22,113 nt of DNA. Source: a virus. Below the pieces are notes generated by a model. That model was not told the DNA's origin and made no database searches. It saw only the letters and a list, made by a program, of their open reading frames with translations. Location of the stretch: the IMG/VR virus record IMGVR_UViG_3300032093_000939, positions 1 to 22,113 of that record; one strand, given 5' to 3'. A program made the translations under genes and the position numbers. Numbering within the stretch: position 1 is the first letter of the stretch; each line of letters opens with the position of its first letter. Below, piece by piece: positions 14,220 to 22,068 of the stretch.

Positions 14220-16666
14220 TGCCTTTGTTGTCAACTTTTGCGGTTGGTTCTTTACCTGGGATTCTTGGCAGAGGCATCTCTGCTAGTGCTGCCATAGTTT
14301 CATATACAGTCACAAGAATATTCACTCAAGCAACAACATGGGTAGCACCTTCGGGTGTGACATCTGTTGATTATCTTTTAGTCGCCGGTGGTGGAGGTGG
14401 TGGTTCTTTTGGTGGTGGCGGTGGTGCCGGTGGAGTTTTACAAGGCATCGGTTTTTCTGTAACGCCGGGTCAATCATACACAATTACAATAGGTGGTGGA
14501 GGTGCTGCCGCTACCAGTTCCGATAATGGTATAAACGGAAGCAACGGCTCCAACTCAGTATTCGGTTCACTAACAGCGATAGGTGGTGGTGGCGGTGGAA
14601 CAAGAAATGGCAATCCATATGCTGGACAACCTGGGTTTTCGGGTGGCTCTGGTGGTGGTGGCGCAAATTCTGACCCTGCTTTTAATGCACCTGGGGGACT
14701 AGGTACTCCAGGACAAGGAAACAATGGAGGTGCTGGTGGTTCTGGTGTAAGCGGTACACCAAATTATGGTCATGGTGGCGGCGGTGGTGCTGCTAACACT
14801 GGTCAAAACGGGAAAGCAAATGGTGCTTTTGGTGCAGCAGGTGGTGCGGGAATATACTCTACTATATCTGGTGCCAATGTAGCATATGGTGGCGGCGGTG
14901 GTGGAGGTGTATACACAAACGGCACTGTAGGTGGCGGTGGTATTGGTGGTGGTGGTAATGGTGGGGGTAATTATCCCGGTGCGCCGCCAGTGCAAAGTGG
15001 CACAGCAAATACTGGCGGTGGCGGTGGCGGCGGAGCTTACACAGCGGCAGGTGGGGCAGGTGGGTCCGGCATCATCATCATTCGCTATACAGAAACCGCA
15101 GGTGTCAATGGTGTATATGTATTTGCAAACACTGGTCAATTAGTAATACCCCCCGGCGTTACTAATATTGACTATCTATTAATTGCTGGAGGTGGAGGTG
15201 GTGGTGGTCGTATTGGTGGTGGCGGTGGTGCTGGCGGTTTATTGCAAGGTACAGGTTATGTAGTAGCACCCGAACAACTTTACACAATTCAGATTGGTGG
15301 AGGTGGCACGGCGGGTGCTCCTGGTGTCGGTAGTAATGGAGTAAACACAGTTCTTTCTGCTGGAAACACAGTAACTTCTTCTGTTCTTTTGACTGCAATA
15401 GGTGGTGGGGGAGGTGCTGCAACAGACAGTGGATATGGACAATCCGGTGGTTCTGGTGGTGGTAATGGCAGAGGTTTAAATAATTCAACGCCAGGAGGAA
15501 GAGGCACACCAGGTCAAGGATTCGATGGTGGTGCCGGTGGAAGTGCGGTTGGTGGTGGCACTGATCGTTCTGGTGGAGGAGGTGGTGGCGGTGGTGCTGG
15601 CTTTGGCAGCCCGTCAGGAACATCCTCAAATGGTGGCATAGGAATTTTCTCATCAATTACTGGTGCTAATGTTGGTTATGCCGGTGGTGGTGGCGGTGGT
15701 GCATATTTAAATCCAACAAACACACCATTTGGACATTTTATTTGTGGCGGTGCAAATGGCGTAAATTCTCCATCGGCGGCAACTGGAGGTGTTGCTGTAT
15801 CTAATCGTGGTGGTGGTGGCGGTGGTGGTGGATATACTGGTGAACCTGGAACTGCTGGTGGTGCTGGTGGCTCAGGTTTTGCTGTTATTAGAGTATCGGC
15901 TTTACAAAATAAATTTACTGTTTTCTCTAACACCACAACATGGACAGTACCAACAGGCACAACAAGTCTTGAATACCTAATCGTCGCTGGCGGTGGTGGA
16001 GGTGGAGGTTCTGTTGCAGGTGGCGGTGGTGCTGGTGGATTTCTTACAGGCACAAATTTAGCAGTATCTCCGGGACAAGTTTATACAGTTGTCGTTGGAG
16101 GTGGTGGTGGAGGTGGTCCATCACAAGTAGCGGGAACAAATGGATCAAATTCAGGCGTTTTTAGCACATCACCAGTGTCTAGTTTGTGGGCAACCGGTGG
16201 AGGTGGTGGTGCTACTGGTGCTCCAAGCAGTGGCACATTTGCAAGAAGTGGTGGTTCTGGTGGAGGAGGCACTTCTTATCCTGGACAACCGGCAGGTCTA
16301 ATAGCCGGCGCACCTGGAACACCAGGTCAAGGAAACAGCGGCGGAAATGGTGCTAATGATGCTGGCGGTGGCGGCGGTGGTGCAGGAGGAGCAGGACAGA
16401 ATGGTGCAGTTGGTGGAGGCGGTGGCACTGGTGGTGTAGGATTATTTTCAACACTTTCTGGTTCGAGTATTGGATATGCCGGTGGTGGCGGTGGTGGTAG
16501 CGGAAACAGTGGAGGAACTGCTTCTCAAGGCGGTAGTGCTGGTGCTACAAATGCGGCAGCCGCAGCAAATACCAACTCCGGTGGTGGTGGAGGCGGCGGA
16601 TGGCTGTATTCTGGTGGTGCCGGTGGTGCTGGTGGTTCAGGTGTAGTCATTCTCAAATGGACTTAG
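14219..16666 (+). CDS. Glycine-rich three-module fibre/adhesin protein, copy 3 (815 aa)
   Basis: The ATG overlaps the mini-gene stop. Unlike copies 1 and 2 it lacks the 'LWPDP' N-terminal segment and instead has about 30 residues beginning MPLLSTFAVGSLPGILGRG. The modules lie at about residues 31-293, 297-560 and 564-815, with the same openings ('TTWVAPSGVTSVDYLLVAGG', 'GQLVIPPGVTNIDYLL', 'TTWTVPTGTTSLEYLIV') and the same VILKWT ending. Module 2 shares long stretches with module 2 of copy 1, including 'NPTNTPFGHFICGGANGV'. This implies duplication or gene conversion across about 13 kb. It is probably an adhesin attached to the tail. The altered N-terminus suggests a different partner, perhaps the adjacent 46-residue protein. 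Confidence 0.8.
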   Translation: MPLLSTFAVGSLPGILGRGISASAAIVSYTVTRIFTQATTWVAPSGVTSVDYLLVAGGGGGGSFGGGGGAGGVLQGIGFSVTPGQSYTITIGGGGAAATSSDNGINGSNGSNSVFGSLTAIGGGGGGTRNGNPYAGQPGFSGGSGGGGANSDPAFNAPGGLGTPGQGNNGGAGGSGVSGTPNYGHGGGGGAANTGQNGKANGAFGAAGGAGIYSTISGANVAYGGGGGGGVYTNGTVGGGGIGGGGNGGGNYPGAPPVQSGTANTGGGGGGGAYTAAGGAGGSGIIIIRYTETAGVNGVYVFANTGQLVIPPGVTNIDYLLIAGGGGGGGRIGGGGGAGGLLQGTGYVVAPEQLYTIQIGGGGTAGAPGVGSNGVNTVLSAGNTVTSSVLLTAIGGGGGAATDSGYGQSGGSGGGNGRGLNNSTPGGRGTPGQGFDGGAGGSAVGGGTDRSGGGGGGGGAGFGSPSGTSSNGGIGIFSSITGANVGYAGGGGGGAYLNPTNTPFGHFICGGANGVNSPSAATGGVAVSNRGGGGGGGGYTGEPGTAGGAGGSGFAVIRVSALQNKFTVFSNTTTWTVPTGTTSLEYLIVAGGGGGGGSVAGGGGAGGFLTGTNLAVSPGQVYTVVVGGGGGGGPSQVAGTNGSNSGVFSTSPVSSLWATGGGGGATGAPSSGTFARSGGSGGGGTSYPGQPAGLIAGAPGTPGQGNSGGNGANDAGGGGGGAGGAGQNGAVGGGGGTGGVGLFSTLSGSSIGYAGGGGGGSGNSGGTASQGGSAGATNAAAAANTNSGGGGGGGWLYSGGAGGAGGSGVVILKWT
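14309..16663 (+). repeat. Three tandem glycine-rich modules in copy 3
   Basis: The units begin near 14309, 15107 and 15908, with the same architecture as in the copies at 1123 and 3718. The internal element is 'IYSTISGANVAYGGGG', 'IFSSITGANVGYAGGG' and 'LFSTLSGSSIGYAGGG' in modules 1 to 3. Confidence 0.75.
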
Positions 16667-16681
16667 AATAAATAAACAACT

Positions 16682-17635
16682 ATGGCAACTATAAACACAA
16701 GACAACAGTTCAAAGACTACTGCTTACGCCGACTTGGTTGGCCAGTCATTGAAATTAACGTAGATGATGATCAAGTTGATGATCGTATTGATGACGCACT
16801 CGGTTTTTGGCGTGACTATCATTACGATGGAACAGAAAAACTGTTCATGAAGCATCAGATTACACAAGAAGATATTAATCGCAAATGGATTTATTGTCCA
16901 GATGCGGTACAGTTTGTCACAGGTATTTTTCCGTTTGACCAATCAAACGCATCAATCAACATGTTTGACTTGCGTTATCAGTTGCGTCTGCACGATCTTT
17001 ACGACTTTACATCTGTATCATATGTGTCATATGAAATCACGATGCAGCATTTACGCACACTGAACTTATTATTTTCTGGTACACCTCAATTCAGATTTAA
17101 CCGTCATCAAAATAAAGTGTTCTTAGATATTGATTGGACTAGGGATGTACAACCTGGTGATTGGGTTGTAGTTGAGTGCTATCGTACAGTTCAGCCTGAA
17201 ACGGTTGTATTGACGGGTACAGTAACGGGTTCACCATCATCAAACACAATAATTGGTTACGGCACAAAGTTTGACCAAGAAATCGTGCCGTTTGATTTCA
17301 TTACAATTGGTGGAGAGTCAAAACAAGTTGGCAATATTGAGTCACCAACAAGCCTAACACTGATTGGTCCGCCATCAACAACACACAATAATTCGGCTAT
17401 TCAAATTGAAGGCACAACTGATGTATGGAATGACCGTTTTCTGAAGCAGTTAGCCACAGCAAAAATCAAACAACAATGGGGCAACAACCTCAAAAAGTTT
17501 GAAGGCATTCAAATGCCTGGTGGTGTGACACTGAATGGTCAAAAGATTTACGATGAAGCGTCGGAAGAAATTAAAGAAATGGAAGAACAGATTTACATGA
17601 TGGGTTCACTGCCGTCAGAAATCTTTACAGGCTAA
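16682..17635 (+). CDS. gp13: Neck protein gp13 (T4-like), 317 aa
   Basis: It starts 15 bases after the glycine-rich gene and has no clear ribosome binding site. It is recognised by 'TRQQFKDYCLRRLGWPVIEINVDDDQVDDRIDDAL' (about residues 6-40, read in pieces), then 'FWRDYHYDGTEKLFMKHQIT', 'DWVVVECYRTV', 'DVWNDRFLKQL', 'IKQQWGNNLKKFEGIQ' and 'GGVTLNGQKIYDEA'. In T4, gp13 and gp14 form the neck that seals the filled head and receives the tail. Residues about 172-245 ('TVTGSPSSNTIIGYGTKF', 'FITIGGESKQVGNIESPTSL') look like an extra beta domain between 'ECYRTV' and 'DVWNDRF', strand-rich and unlike the flanking sequence. Length is close to T4 gp13 (309). It overlaps gene 14 by one base (TAATG). Confidence 0.9.
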   Translation: MATINTRQQFKDYCLRRLGWPVIEINVDDDQVDDRIDDALGFWRDYHYDGTEKLFMKHQITQEDINRKWIYCPDAVQFVTGIFPFDQSNASINMFDLRYQLRLHDLYDFTSVSYVSYEITMQHLRTLNLLFSGTPQFRFNRHQNKVFLDIDWTRDVQPGDWVVVECYRTVQPETVVLTGTVTGSPSSNTIIGYGTKFDQEIVPFDFITIGGESKQVGNIESPTSLTLIGPPSTTHNNSAIQIEGTTDVWNDRFLKQLATAKIKQQWGNNLKKFEGIQMPGGVTLNGQKIYDEASEEIKEMEEQIYMMGSLPSEIFTG

Positions 17636-18540
17636 TGACTACTAATTTTTATTTCAATAATTTCCCGTCAAAGTTGGGTGGTGGCAATGTCATCACCCCT
17701 GAACAACTATTGGTTGAAAATCTTGTTATTGAAGCACTCAAGATTTATGGCTTGGATGTTTATTATCTACCACGCACAACACGTGATCAAGTAGACTATC
17801 TGTTTGGTGAAGATGTTCTCAAAGAATATCGCACTGCACATCCAATTGAAATGTATTTGGAAAATGTAAATGGTTTTGATGGTGATCAAGACTTTATATC
17901 TAAGTTTGGTTTAGAGATTCGTGACGAAGCAACATTGCTTGTCTCACGACTGAGATTTAGATATGCAGTCAATGGTCTGACAAGACCTCTTGAAGGTGAT
18001 TTGATTTATATACCAATGACCACAAGTTTCTTTGAGATTACTAGTGTAGAATCAGAGAACGATCAAGCAATGTTTTATACATTAGGTCGTGGTCGTGGTG
18101 GTAATGTGTATGTGTATGCTTTGAAAATGAAACAGTTTTATTTCTCAAGTGAGATCATTGAAACTGGTATTGATGAAATTGATGGAAACATTCGTAATTA
18201 CTATCCCAAACTTCGTATCTCATTAGGTTCAGGTTCAGGTAAATTCTTAAATGATGAAATTGTATATCAAGGTTCATCACTATCAACTTCTACAGCACAA
18301 GCATTAGTTTATGACTTTCAACCAAATGCATATATTGATGTCTACCGTATGCAAGGTGATTTCACATCATCAGCGAACGTACACGGTAACACAAGCAGCG
18401 CACAGTGGACAGTAACACTAGCGTCTGATGCACCAACACAAAATACACCATTTGAAGACATCATTGACAACGCTCGTATTGAAGCAGCAAGTGATGGTAT
18501 CATTGACTTTACGGAAGTTAATCCGTTTGGAGAACCGTAA
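17635..18540 (+). CDS. gp14: Neck protein gp14 (T4-like), 301 aa
   Basis: The start overlaps the stop of gene 13. It is recognised by 'NLVIEALKIYGLDVYYLPRTTRD', 'FGEDVLKEY', 'DDxxFISKFGLEIRD'-like text, 'RFRYAVNG', 'RPLEGDLIYIPMTTSFFEI' and 'DIIDNARIEAASDGIIDF'. It partners gp13 in the neck at the head-tail joint. Residues about 196-262 ('GSGSGKFLNDEIVYQGSS' then 'GDFTSSANVHGNTSSAQWTV') form a beta module of the 'G-x-F-x-x-x-E-x-V' type that is also visible in gp15. T4 gp14 is 256 residues, so the greater length may come from this module. It ends in a TAATG overlap with gene 15. Confidence 0.88.
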   Translation: MTTNFYFNNFPSKLGGGNVITPEQLLVENLVIEALKIYGLDVYYLPRTTRDQVDYLFGEDVLKEYRTAHPIEMYLENVNGFDGDQDFISKFGLEIRDEATLLVSRLRFRYAVNGLTRPLEGDLIYIPMTTSFFEITSVESENDQAMFYTLGRGRGGNVYVYALKMKQFYFSSEIIETGIDEIDGNIRNYYPKLRISLGSGSGKFLNDEIVYQGSSLSTSTAQALVYDFQPNAYIDVYRMQGDFTSSANVHGNTSSAQWTVTLASDAPTQNTPFEDIIDNARIEAASDGIIDFTEVNPFGEP

Positions 18541-19541
18541 TGTTAGGTAATGCACAATTTTATCACCGCACCATTCGTAAGATGGTCGTTGTGTTTGGTA
18601 CAATGTTTAACGACCTTGAGATTGTTCGTTACACACAAGCAGGTAATCCAAAAGAAAAACTTAAAGTACCATTGTCTTATGGACCAAAAGAAAGATATCT
18701 GACACAGATTACTTCTGATCCAAATTTAGTTAAGTCGGTTAACTCTGTTATACCAAGAATGTCATTTAATCTTGACAGTCTTGAGTATGATGCAAGTCGC
18801 AAACAGATTTCTACATTACAAAATTTTGCTGCTGTTACAAACACCGGTGTTGCAACACAGTATTTGCCTGTGCCATACAACTATGAATTTAGTTTGTCTA
18901 TCTATGTTCGTAATACAGAAGACGGCACACAAATACTGGAACAAATTTTACCATTCTTCACACCAGATTTTAGTGTTGTAGTAGATTTTATTCCTCAAAT
19001 GGGACAGAAGTATACGGTGCCTATCATATTGAATTCTGTCGCATCTACCGTTGAGTATGAAGGTGGCATGGGTGACGGCACAACAAGAATCATTATTTGG
19101 GACTTAACATTCACTGCTAAGAGTTTCATTTGGCCACCAGTTAAAACTGGCAAACTTATTAATCAAGCCAACACAAACATCAACATTGACCTCACATCTA
19201 AACAAATACAGAAGGTCTATGTTGACTATGCAAATGGTAACAATGTGTTTACTACCGGTGAAACGATTCGTGACAGTGCAAATGGATTCTTTGGTACGGT
19301 AGAATACTTCAGTAACACTTCACTCGGTACACTTGTAATTACTGGAGGCAATGAATACATTAAACCAGGATACACACTTACAGGTGATTACTCTGGTGCA
19401 AGATACAATGTATCCACATTAGACAGCACTTCAATTAATGCTGCTGCTGTAATAGTTGAACCTAATCCAACAACTGCCGCACCGCCTTCTGATTTTGGAT
19501 TCATTGAAACAATTAGAGAATGGCCTGATACTTTATCATGA
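18540..19541 (+). CDS. gp15: Tail completion and sheath stabiliser protein gp15 (T4-like), 333 aa
   Basis: It starts inside the stop of gene 14. It is recognised by 'FYHRTIRKMVVVFGTMFNDLEIVRY', 'LKVPLSYGPKERYLTQ', 'VIPRMSFNLDSLEYDASRKQ' and 'YEFSLSIYVRNTEDGTQILEQIL'. In T4, gp15 caps the end of the tail tube and sheath and gives the site that joins the neck. Residues about 224-296 ('VFTTGETIRDSANGFFGTV', 'GYTLTGDYSGARYNV') carry a beta module like that in gp14, and the protein is longer than T4 gp15 (272). The last part is proline-rich ('EPNPTTAAPPSDFG'). The stop overlaps the next start (ATGA), giving tight coupling to the small terminase gene. Confidence 0.88.
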   Translation: MLGNAQFYHRTIRKMVVVFGTMFNDLEIVRYTQAGNPKEKLKVPLSYGPKERYLTQITSDPNLVKSVNSVIPRMSFNLDSLEYDASRKQISTLQNFAAVTNTGVATQYLPVPYNYEFSLSIYVRNTEDGTQILEQILPFFTPDFSVVVDFIPQMGQKYTVPIILNSVASTVEYEGGMGDGTTRIIIWDLTFTAKSFIWPPVKTGKLINQANTNINIDLTSKQIQKVYVDYANGNNVFTTGETIRDSANGFFGTVEYFSNTSLGTLVITGGNEYIKPGYTLTGDYSGARYNVSTLDSTSINAAAVIVEPNPTTAAPPSDFGFIETIREWPDTLS

Positions 19542-19939
19542 AAAAACTAAACAAAAACTTATCTGAAATCTTTGATGTGGAACCCATTGAAGAGAAATTC
19601 ATTGAAACTTTGCCTGTTGCCGTAAATGACAACGCTAATCAAATTGATGCCGATGCTGAATTTGCCCGCACAAACATGCGTTCATTAATTGACAATGGCA
19701 ATAGAGCATTAACTGAACTGGCATCAGTTGCAAATCAATCAGAGTCACCAAGAGCATATGAAGTCTTAGCCACAATGATGAAAAATCTGGCTGAGATGAA
19801 CAAAGATTTGTTGGAACTTCAGAAACGGAAAAGAGAGCTTGCACCCCAATCTGAATCCGCAAAAGGAGTCAACATAGATAAAGCAGTGTTTGTTGGCTCC
19901 ACCAACGAATTACTCAAAATGATTAAAGGAAATAAATAA
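19538..19939 (+). CDS. gp16: Small terminase subunit gp16 (T4-like), 133 aa
   Basis: The ATG overlaps the stop of gene 15. The central helices ('EFARTNMRSLIDNGNRAL', 'ANQSESPRAYEVLATMMKNL', 'MNKDLLELQKRKREL') match the T4 gp16 core, where the same S-P-R motif precedes a helix. The C-terminal 'NIDKAVFVGSTNELLKMI' corresponds to T4 'NIQNATVFMGSPTELM'. T4 gp16 forms a ring that regulates gp17 and selects the DNA end for packaging. At 133 residues it is somewhat shorter than T4 gp16. It is mostly helical with coiled-coil potential at about residues 70-105. The Dps gene starts 4 bases after its stop, which separates it from its usual neighbour gene 17. Confidence 0.88.
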   Translation: MKKLNKNLSEIFDVEPIEEKFIETLPVAVNDNANQIDADAEFARTNMRSLIDNGNRALTELASVANQSESPRAYEVLATMMKNLAEMNKDLLELQKRKRELAPQSESAKGVNIDKAVFVGSTNELLKMIKGNK

Positions 19940-19943
19940 AATT

Positions 19944-20378
19944 ATGGAACAACTAATCGAACAGATGAAGGTTATTTTGGGTACAAACTTTGGTTTGTAC
20001 TTCAAAGCACACACCTTCCATTGGAATGTAGAAGGTCCTGACTTTGCACAGTATCATGGTTTCTTAGGAGACTTTTATGAAGCAGTGTTTGATCAGACCG
20101 ATCCGATTGCCGAACACATTCGTGCTTTAAATTCATATGCTCCTACAACTTTGGCAAGAATGATGGAACTATCAAAGGTGCAAGACATCGTTGCTATTCC
20201 TTCACCGCTTATCATGATGTCCGAACTTGCTGCCGATAATGATAAGTTCATTATGGAACTACGTGCTGGTATTGCAATTGCTGACGCTGCTGACGAACCT
20301 GCTGTAGGTAACTTCTTACAAGACATTTTAGATGCTCATCAAAAACATGGTTGGATGCTGAAGAGTTTTACACGATAA
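19944..20378 (+). CDS. dps: Dps-family ferritin-like protein (144 aa) between the terminase genes
   Basis: The core 'HTFHWNVEGPDFAQYHGF', then 'FDQTDPIAEHIRALN', is the Dps signature (H-W-N-V-x-G-x-x-F-x-x-x-H, later D-x-x-A-E-x-I). Dps proteins form twelve-subunit shells that oxidise and store iron using hydrogen peroxide, and some bind DNA. The expected iron ligands are visible at H26, H38, D53 and E57. At the position of E. coli Asp67 the sequence has G42-D43 instead of the usual D-G, so one ligand may be shifted or lost. There is no lysine-rich N-terminal tail (it starts MEQLIEQMKVILG), so tail-mediated DNA binding as in E. coli Dps is unlikely. It lies 4 bases after gene 16 and 3 before gene 17, so late expression with packaging genes is expected. 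Confidence 0.92.
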   Translation: MEQLIEQMKVILGTNFGLYFKAHTFHWNVEGPDFAQYHGFLGDFYEAVFDQTDPIAEHIRALNSYAPTTLARMMELSKVQDIVAIPSPLIMMSELAADNDKFIMELRAGIAIADAADEPAVGNFLQDILDAHQKHGWMLKSFTR

Positions 20379-20381
20379 ATT

Positions 20382-22013
20382 ATGGATGACGGGTACCTTG
20401 GTAATGCACGGCTCAAACGAGTCGGTGTTGAAATATCCTACACTGAAGAGCAACTAAAAGAGATTGTAAAATGCACCGAAGATCCGGTGTATTTTATTCG
20501 TACCTACGTTAAGATTGTCAACGTAGATAAAGGTCTTGTTCCTTTTGAGATGTGGCCATTTCAGGAAGAAATGGTCAATCAATTTCATAACAATCGTTTT
20601 GTCATTGCAAAGATGCCACGACAGGTTGGTAAAACAACCACGACTGTTGGTTACATGCTGTGGTCTGCACTGTTCAACGAAGAATTTGTTATTGGTATTC
20701 TTGCCAACAAACTTCAACTTGCACAAGACATTCTAGCCAAGATACAGAAAGCCTATGAGTATTTACCCATGTGGCTTCAGCAAGGTATCATCAACTGGAA
20801 TAAACGATCAATTGAATTAGAGAACGGTTCAAAGATTTATGCGTATGCAACATCAGCAGCAGGTGTCCGAGGTGGTTCATACAATCTAATCTTCCTTGAT
20901 GAATTCGCATTTGTGCCGCACAACATGGCAGTAGACTTTTTTACTTCTACTTACCCTGTTATTTCATCTGGTAAGACATCTAAAGTAATTATTGTTTCTA
21001 CGCCAAACGGCTTGAATCTGTTCTATAAGATGTGGACAGATGCGATTGAAAAACGTTCAACTTACAAAACACTAGAAATCCACTGGTCAATGGTGCCAGG
21101 TCGTGATGAAAAGTGGAAAGAAGAAACGATACGAAATACTTCTGAAGAACAATTCCGTCAAGAGTTTGAGACAGAATTTATTGGTTCTTCAGCAACATTG
21201 ATTTCTGGTTCTAAATTGCGCTCATTGGCGTTCTATGATCCAATGCGTATTGAAGACGATGGCCACTTGTTTGTGTATGAAGACCCACGACCAGGTAGAA
21301 TATACATTGCTACAGTGGATTGTTCAGAGGGTGTTGGTATGGACTATCACACCATCAATGTTTTGGATGCTACAGAAGCACCGTATAAACAAGTTGCACG
21401 ATACCGCAACAATAAATTGCCGCTATTGTTCTTACCTACAGCAATTTATGCTTTAGCAAACCGTTACAATCAGGCTTATGTGCTAATTGAAACCAACAAT
21501 GTGGGTCAGCAAGTGGTAGATATTCTGCATTATGACTTAGAATACGAGAACATCTATAAGTTAGAACATCATCACATCAAAGGTCAGAGCATCTCCGCTG
21601 GTTTCAAACGCTCAGTTGCTTTTGGTGTAAAGACGACCAAATCAGTCAAGAAAATTGGTTGTGCTAACTTGAAAACGCTGATTGAGAACGACAAACTCAT
21701 TATCAACGACTTTGATACCATCGCAGAACTGAATACTTTTGTTCGTACAAGAGATACCTATGCAGCCGAAGAAGGTAACAATGACGATATCGTAATGGGT
21801 TTAGTGCTTTATGCTTGGCTGACAGCACAGACTTTCTTCAAAGACGAAACAAGAATTGACATTCGTAAGATTATGCTAGAAGAACAGAACATTTTGGGAG
21901 AAGAAAGTATGCTGCCGTTCGGTTTTATTGAAGACGGACTGCGTAGAGAGATGGAAGTGGAAGATGGAGACATGTGGGAGCCACCAGCGGGTTATTTATC
22001 ATCAAGTTTGTAA
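20382..22013 (+). CDS. gp17: Large terminase subunit gp17 (T4-like), 543 aa
   Basis: The packaging motor ATPase and headful nuclease. The N-terminal ATPase shows Walker A 'PRQVGKTT' (residues 79-86), Walker B 'LIFLDE' (about 169-174, with D173 and E174) and the coupling motif 'VSTPNG' (205-210). The C-terminal RNase-H-like nuclease shows D313 in 'TVDCSEG', E370 in 'VLIETNN' and D468/D469 in 'NNDDIVMG', matching T4 D401, E458 and D542. It is shorter than T4 gp17 (610), and appears complete. The start at 20382 has no obvious ribosome binding site and lies 3 bases after the Dps stop, so translation probably depends on coupling to the upstream gene. Confidence 0.96.
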   Translation: MDDGYLGNARLKRVGVEISYTEEQLKEIVKCTEDPVYFIRTYVKIVNVDKGLVPFEMWPFQEEMVNQFHNNRFVIAKMPRQVGKTTTTVGYMLWSALFNEEFVIGILANKLQLAQDILAKIQKAYEYLPMWLQQGIINWNKRSIELENGSKIYAYATSAAGVRGGSYNLIFLDEFAFVPHNMAVDFFTSTYPVISSGKTSKVIIVSTPNGLNLFYKMWTDAIEKRSTYKTLEIHWSMVPGRDEKWKEETIRNTSEEQFRQEFETEFIGSSATLISGSKLRSLAFYDPMRIEDDGHLFVYEDPRPGRIYIATVDCSEGVGMDYHTINVLDATEAPYKQVARYRNNKLPLLFLPTAIYALANRYNQAYVLIETNNVGQQVVDILHYDLEYENIYKLEHHHIKGQSISAGFKRSVAFGVKTTKSVKKIGCANLKTLIENDKLIINDFDTIAELNTFVRTRDTYAAEEGNNDDIVMGLVLYAWLTAQTFFKDETRIDIRKIMLEEQNILGEESMLPFGFIEDGLRREMEVEDGDMWEPPAGYLSSSL

Positions 22014-22017
22014 AAAA

Positions 22018-22024
22018 CTAAATA
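22018..22024 (+). promoter_or_regulatory. Late-promoter-like box CTAAATA before the tail sheath gene
   Basis: The box follows the gene 17 stop by 4 bases and lies 44 bases before the ATG of gene 18, giving room for a normal leader. It is the same heptamer as at 6557 and 12950, with a shared preceding A at 6556 and 22017. A dedicated promoter makes sense for the abundant sheath protein. Confidence 0.5.
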
Positions 22025-22055
22025 GACAATAAAAAGAATATTGACCCAACAATAA

Positions 22056-22061
22056 AAGGAG
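22056..22061 (+). promoter_or_regulatory. Strong ribosome binding site AAGGAG for the tail sheath gene
   Basis: AAGGAG is placed 7 bases before ATG at 22069. It is one of the few strong sites in the window, as expected for an abundant virion protein. Confidence 0.8.
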
Positions 22062-22068
22062 AAATCCA

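Noticed and set aside
1954-15895. Diversity-generating retroelement (template and variable repeat pair)
   Set aside because: Differences between the similar modules are not limited to adenine positions, there is no reverse transcriptase in the window, and the matching regions are long coding modules.
16667-16674. AATAAATA before gene 13 and AATAAATA at 19931-19938 before dps as late promoters
   Set aside because: They lie only 5-7 bases before the start codons, so a transcript starting downstream would lack a leader. The second also overlaps the end of gene 16. They could serve later genes but I cannot support them.
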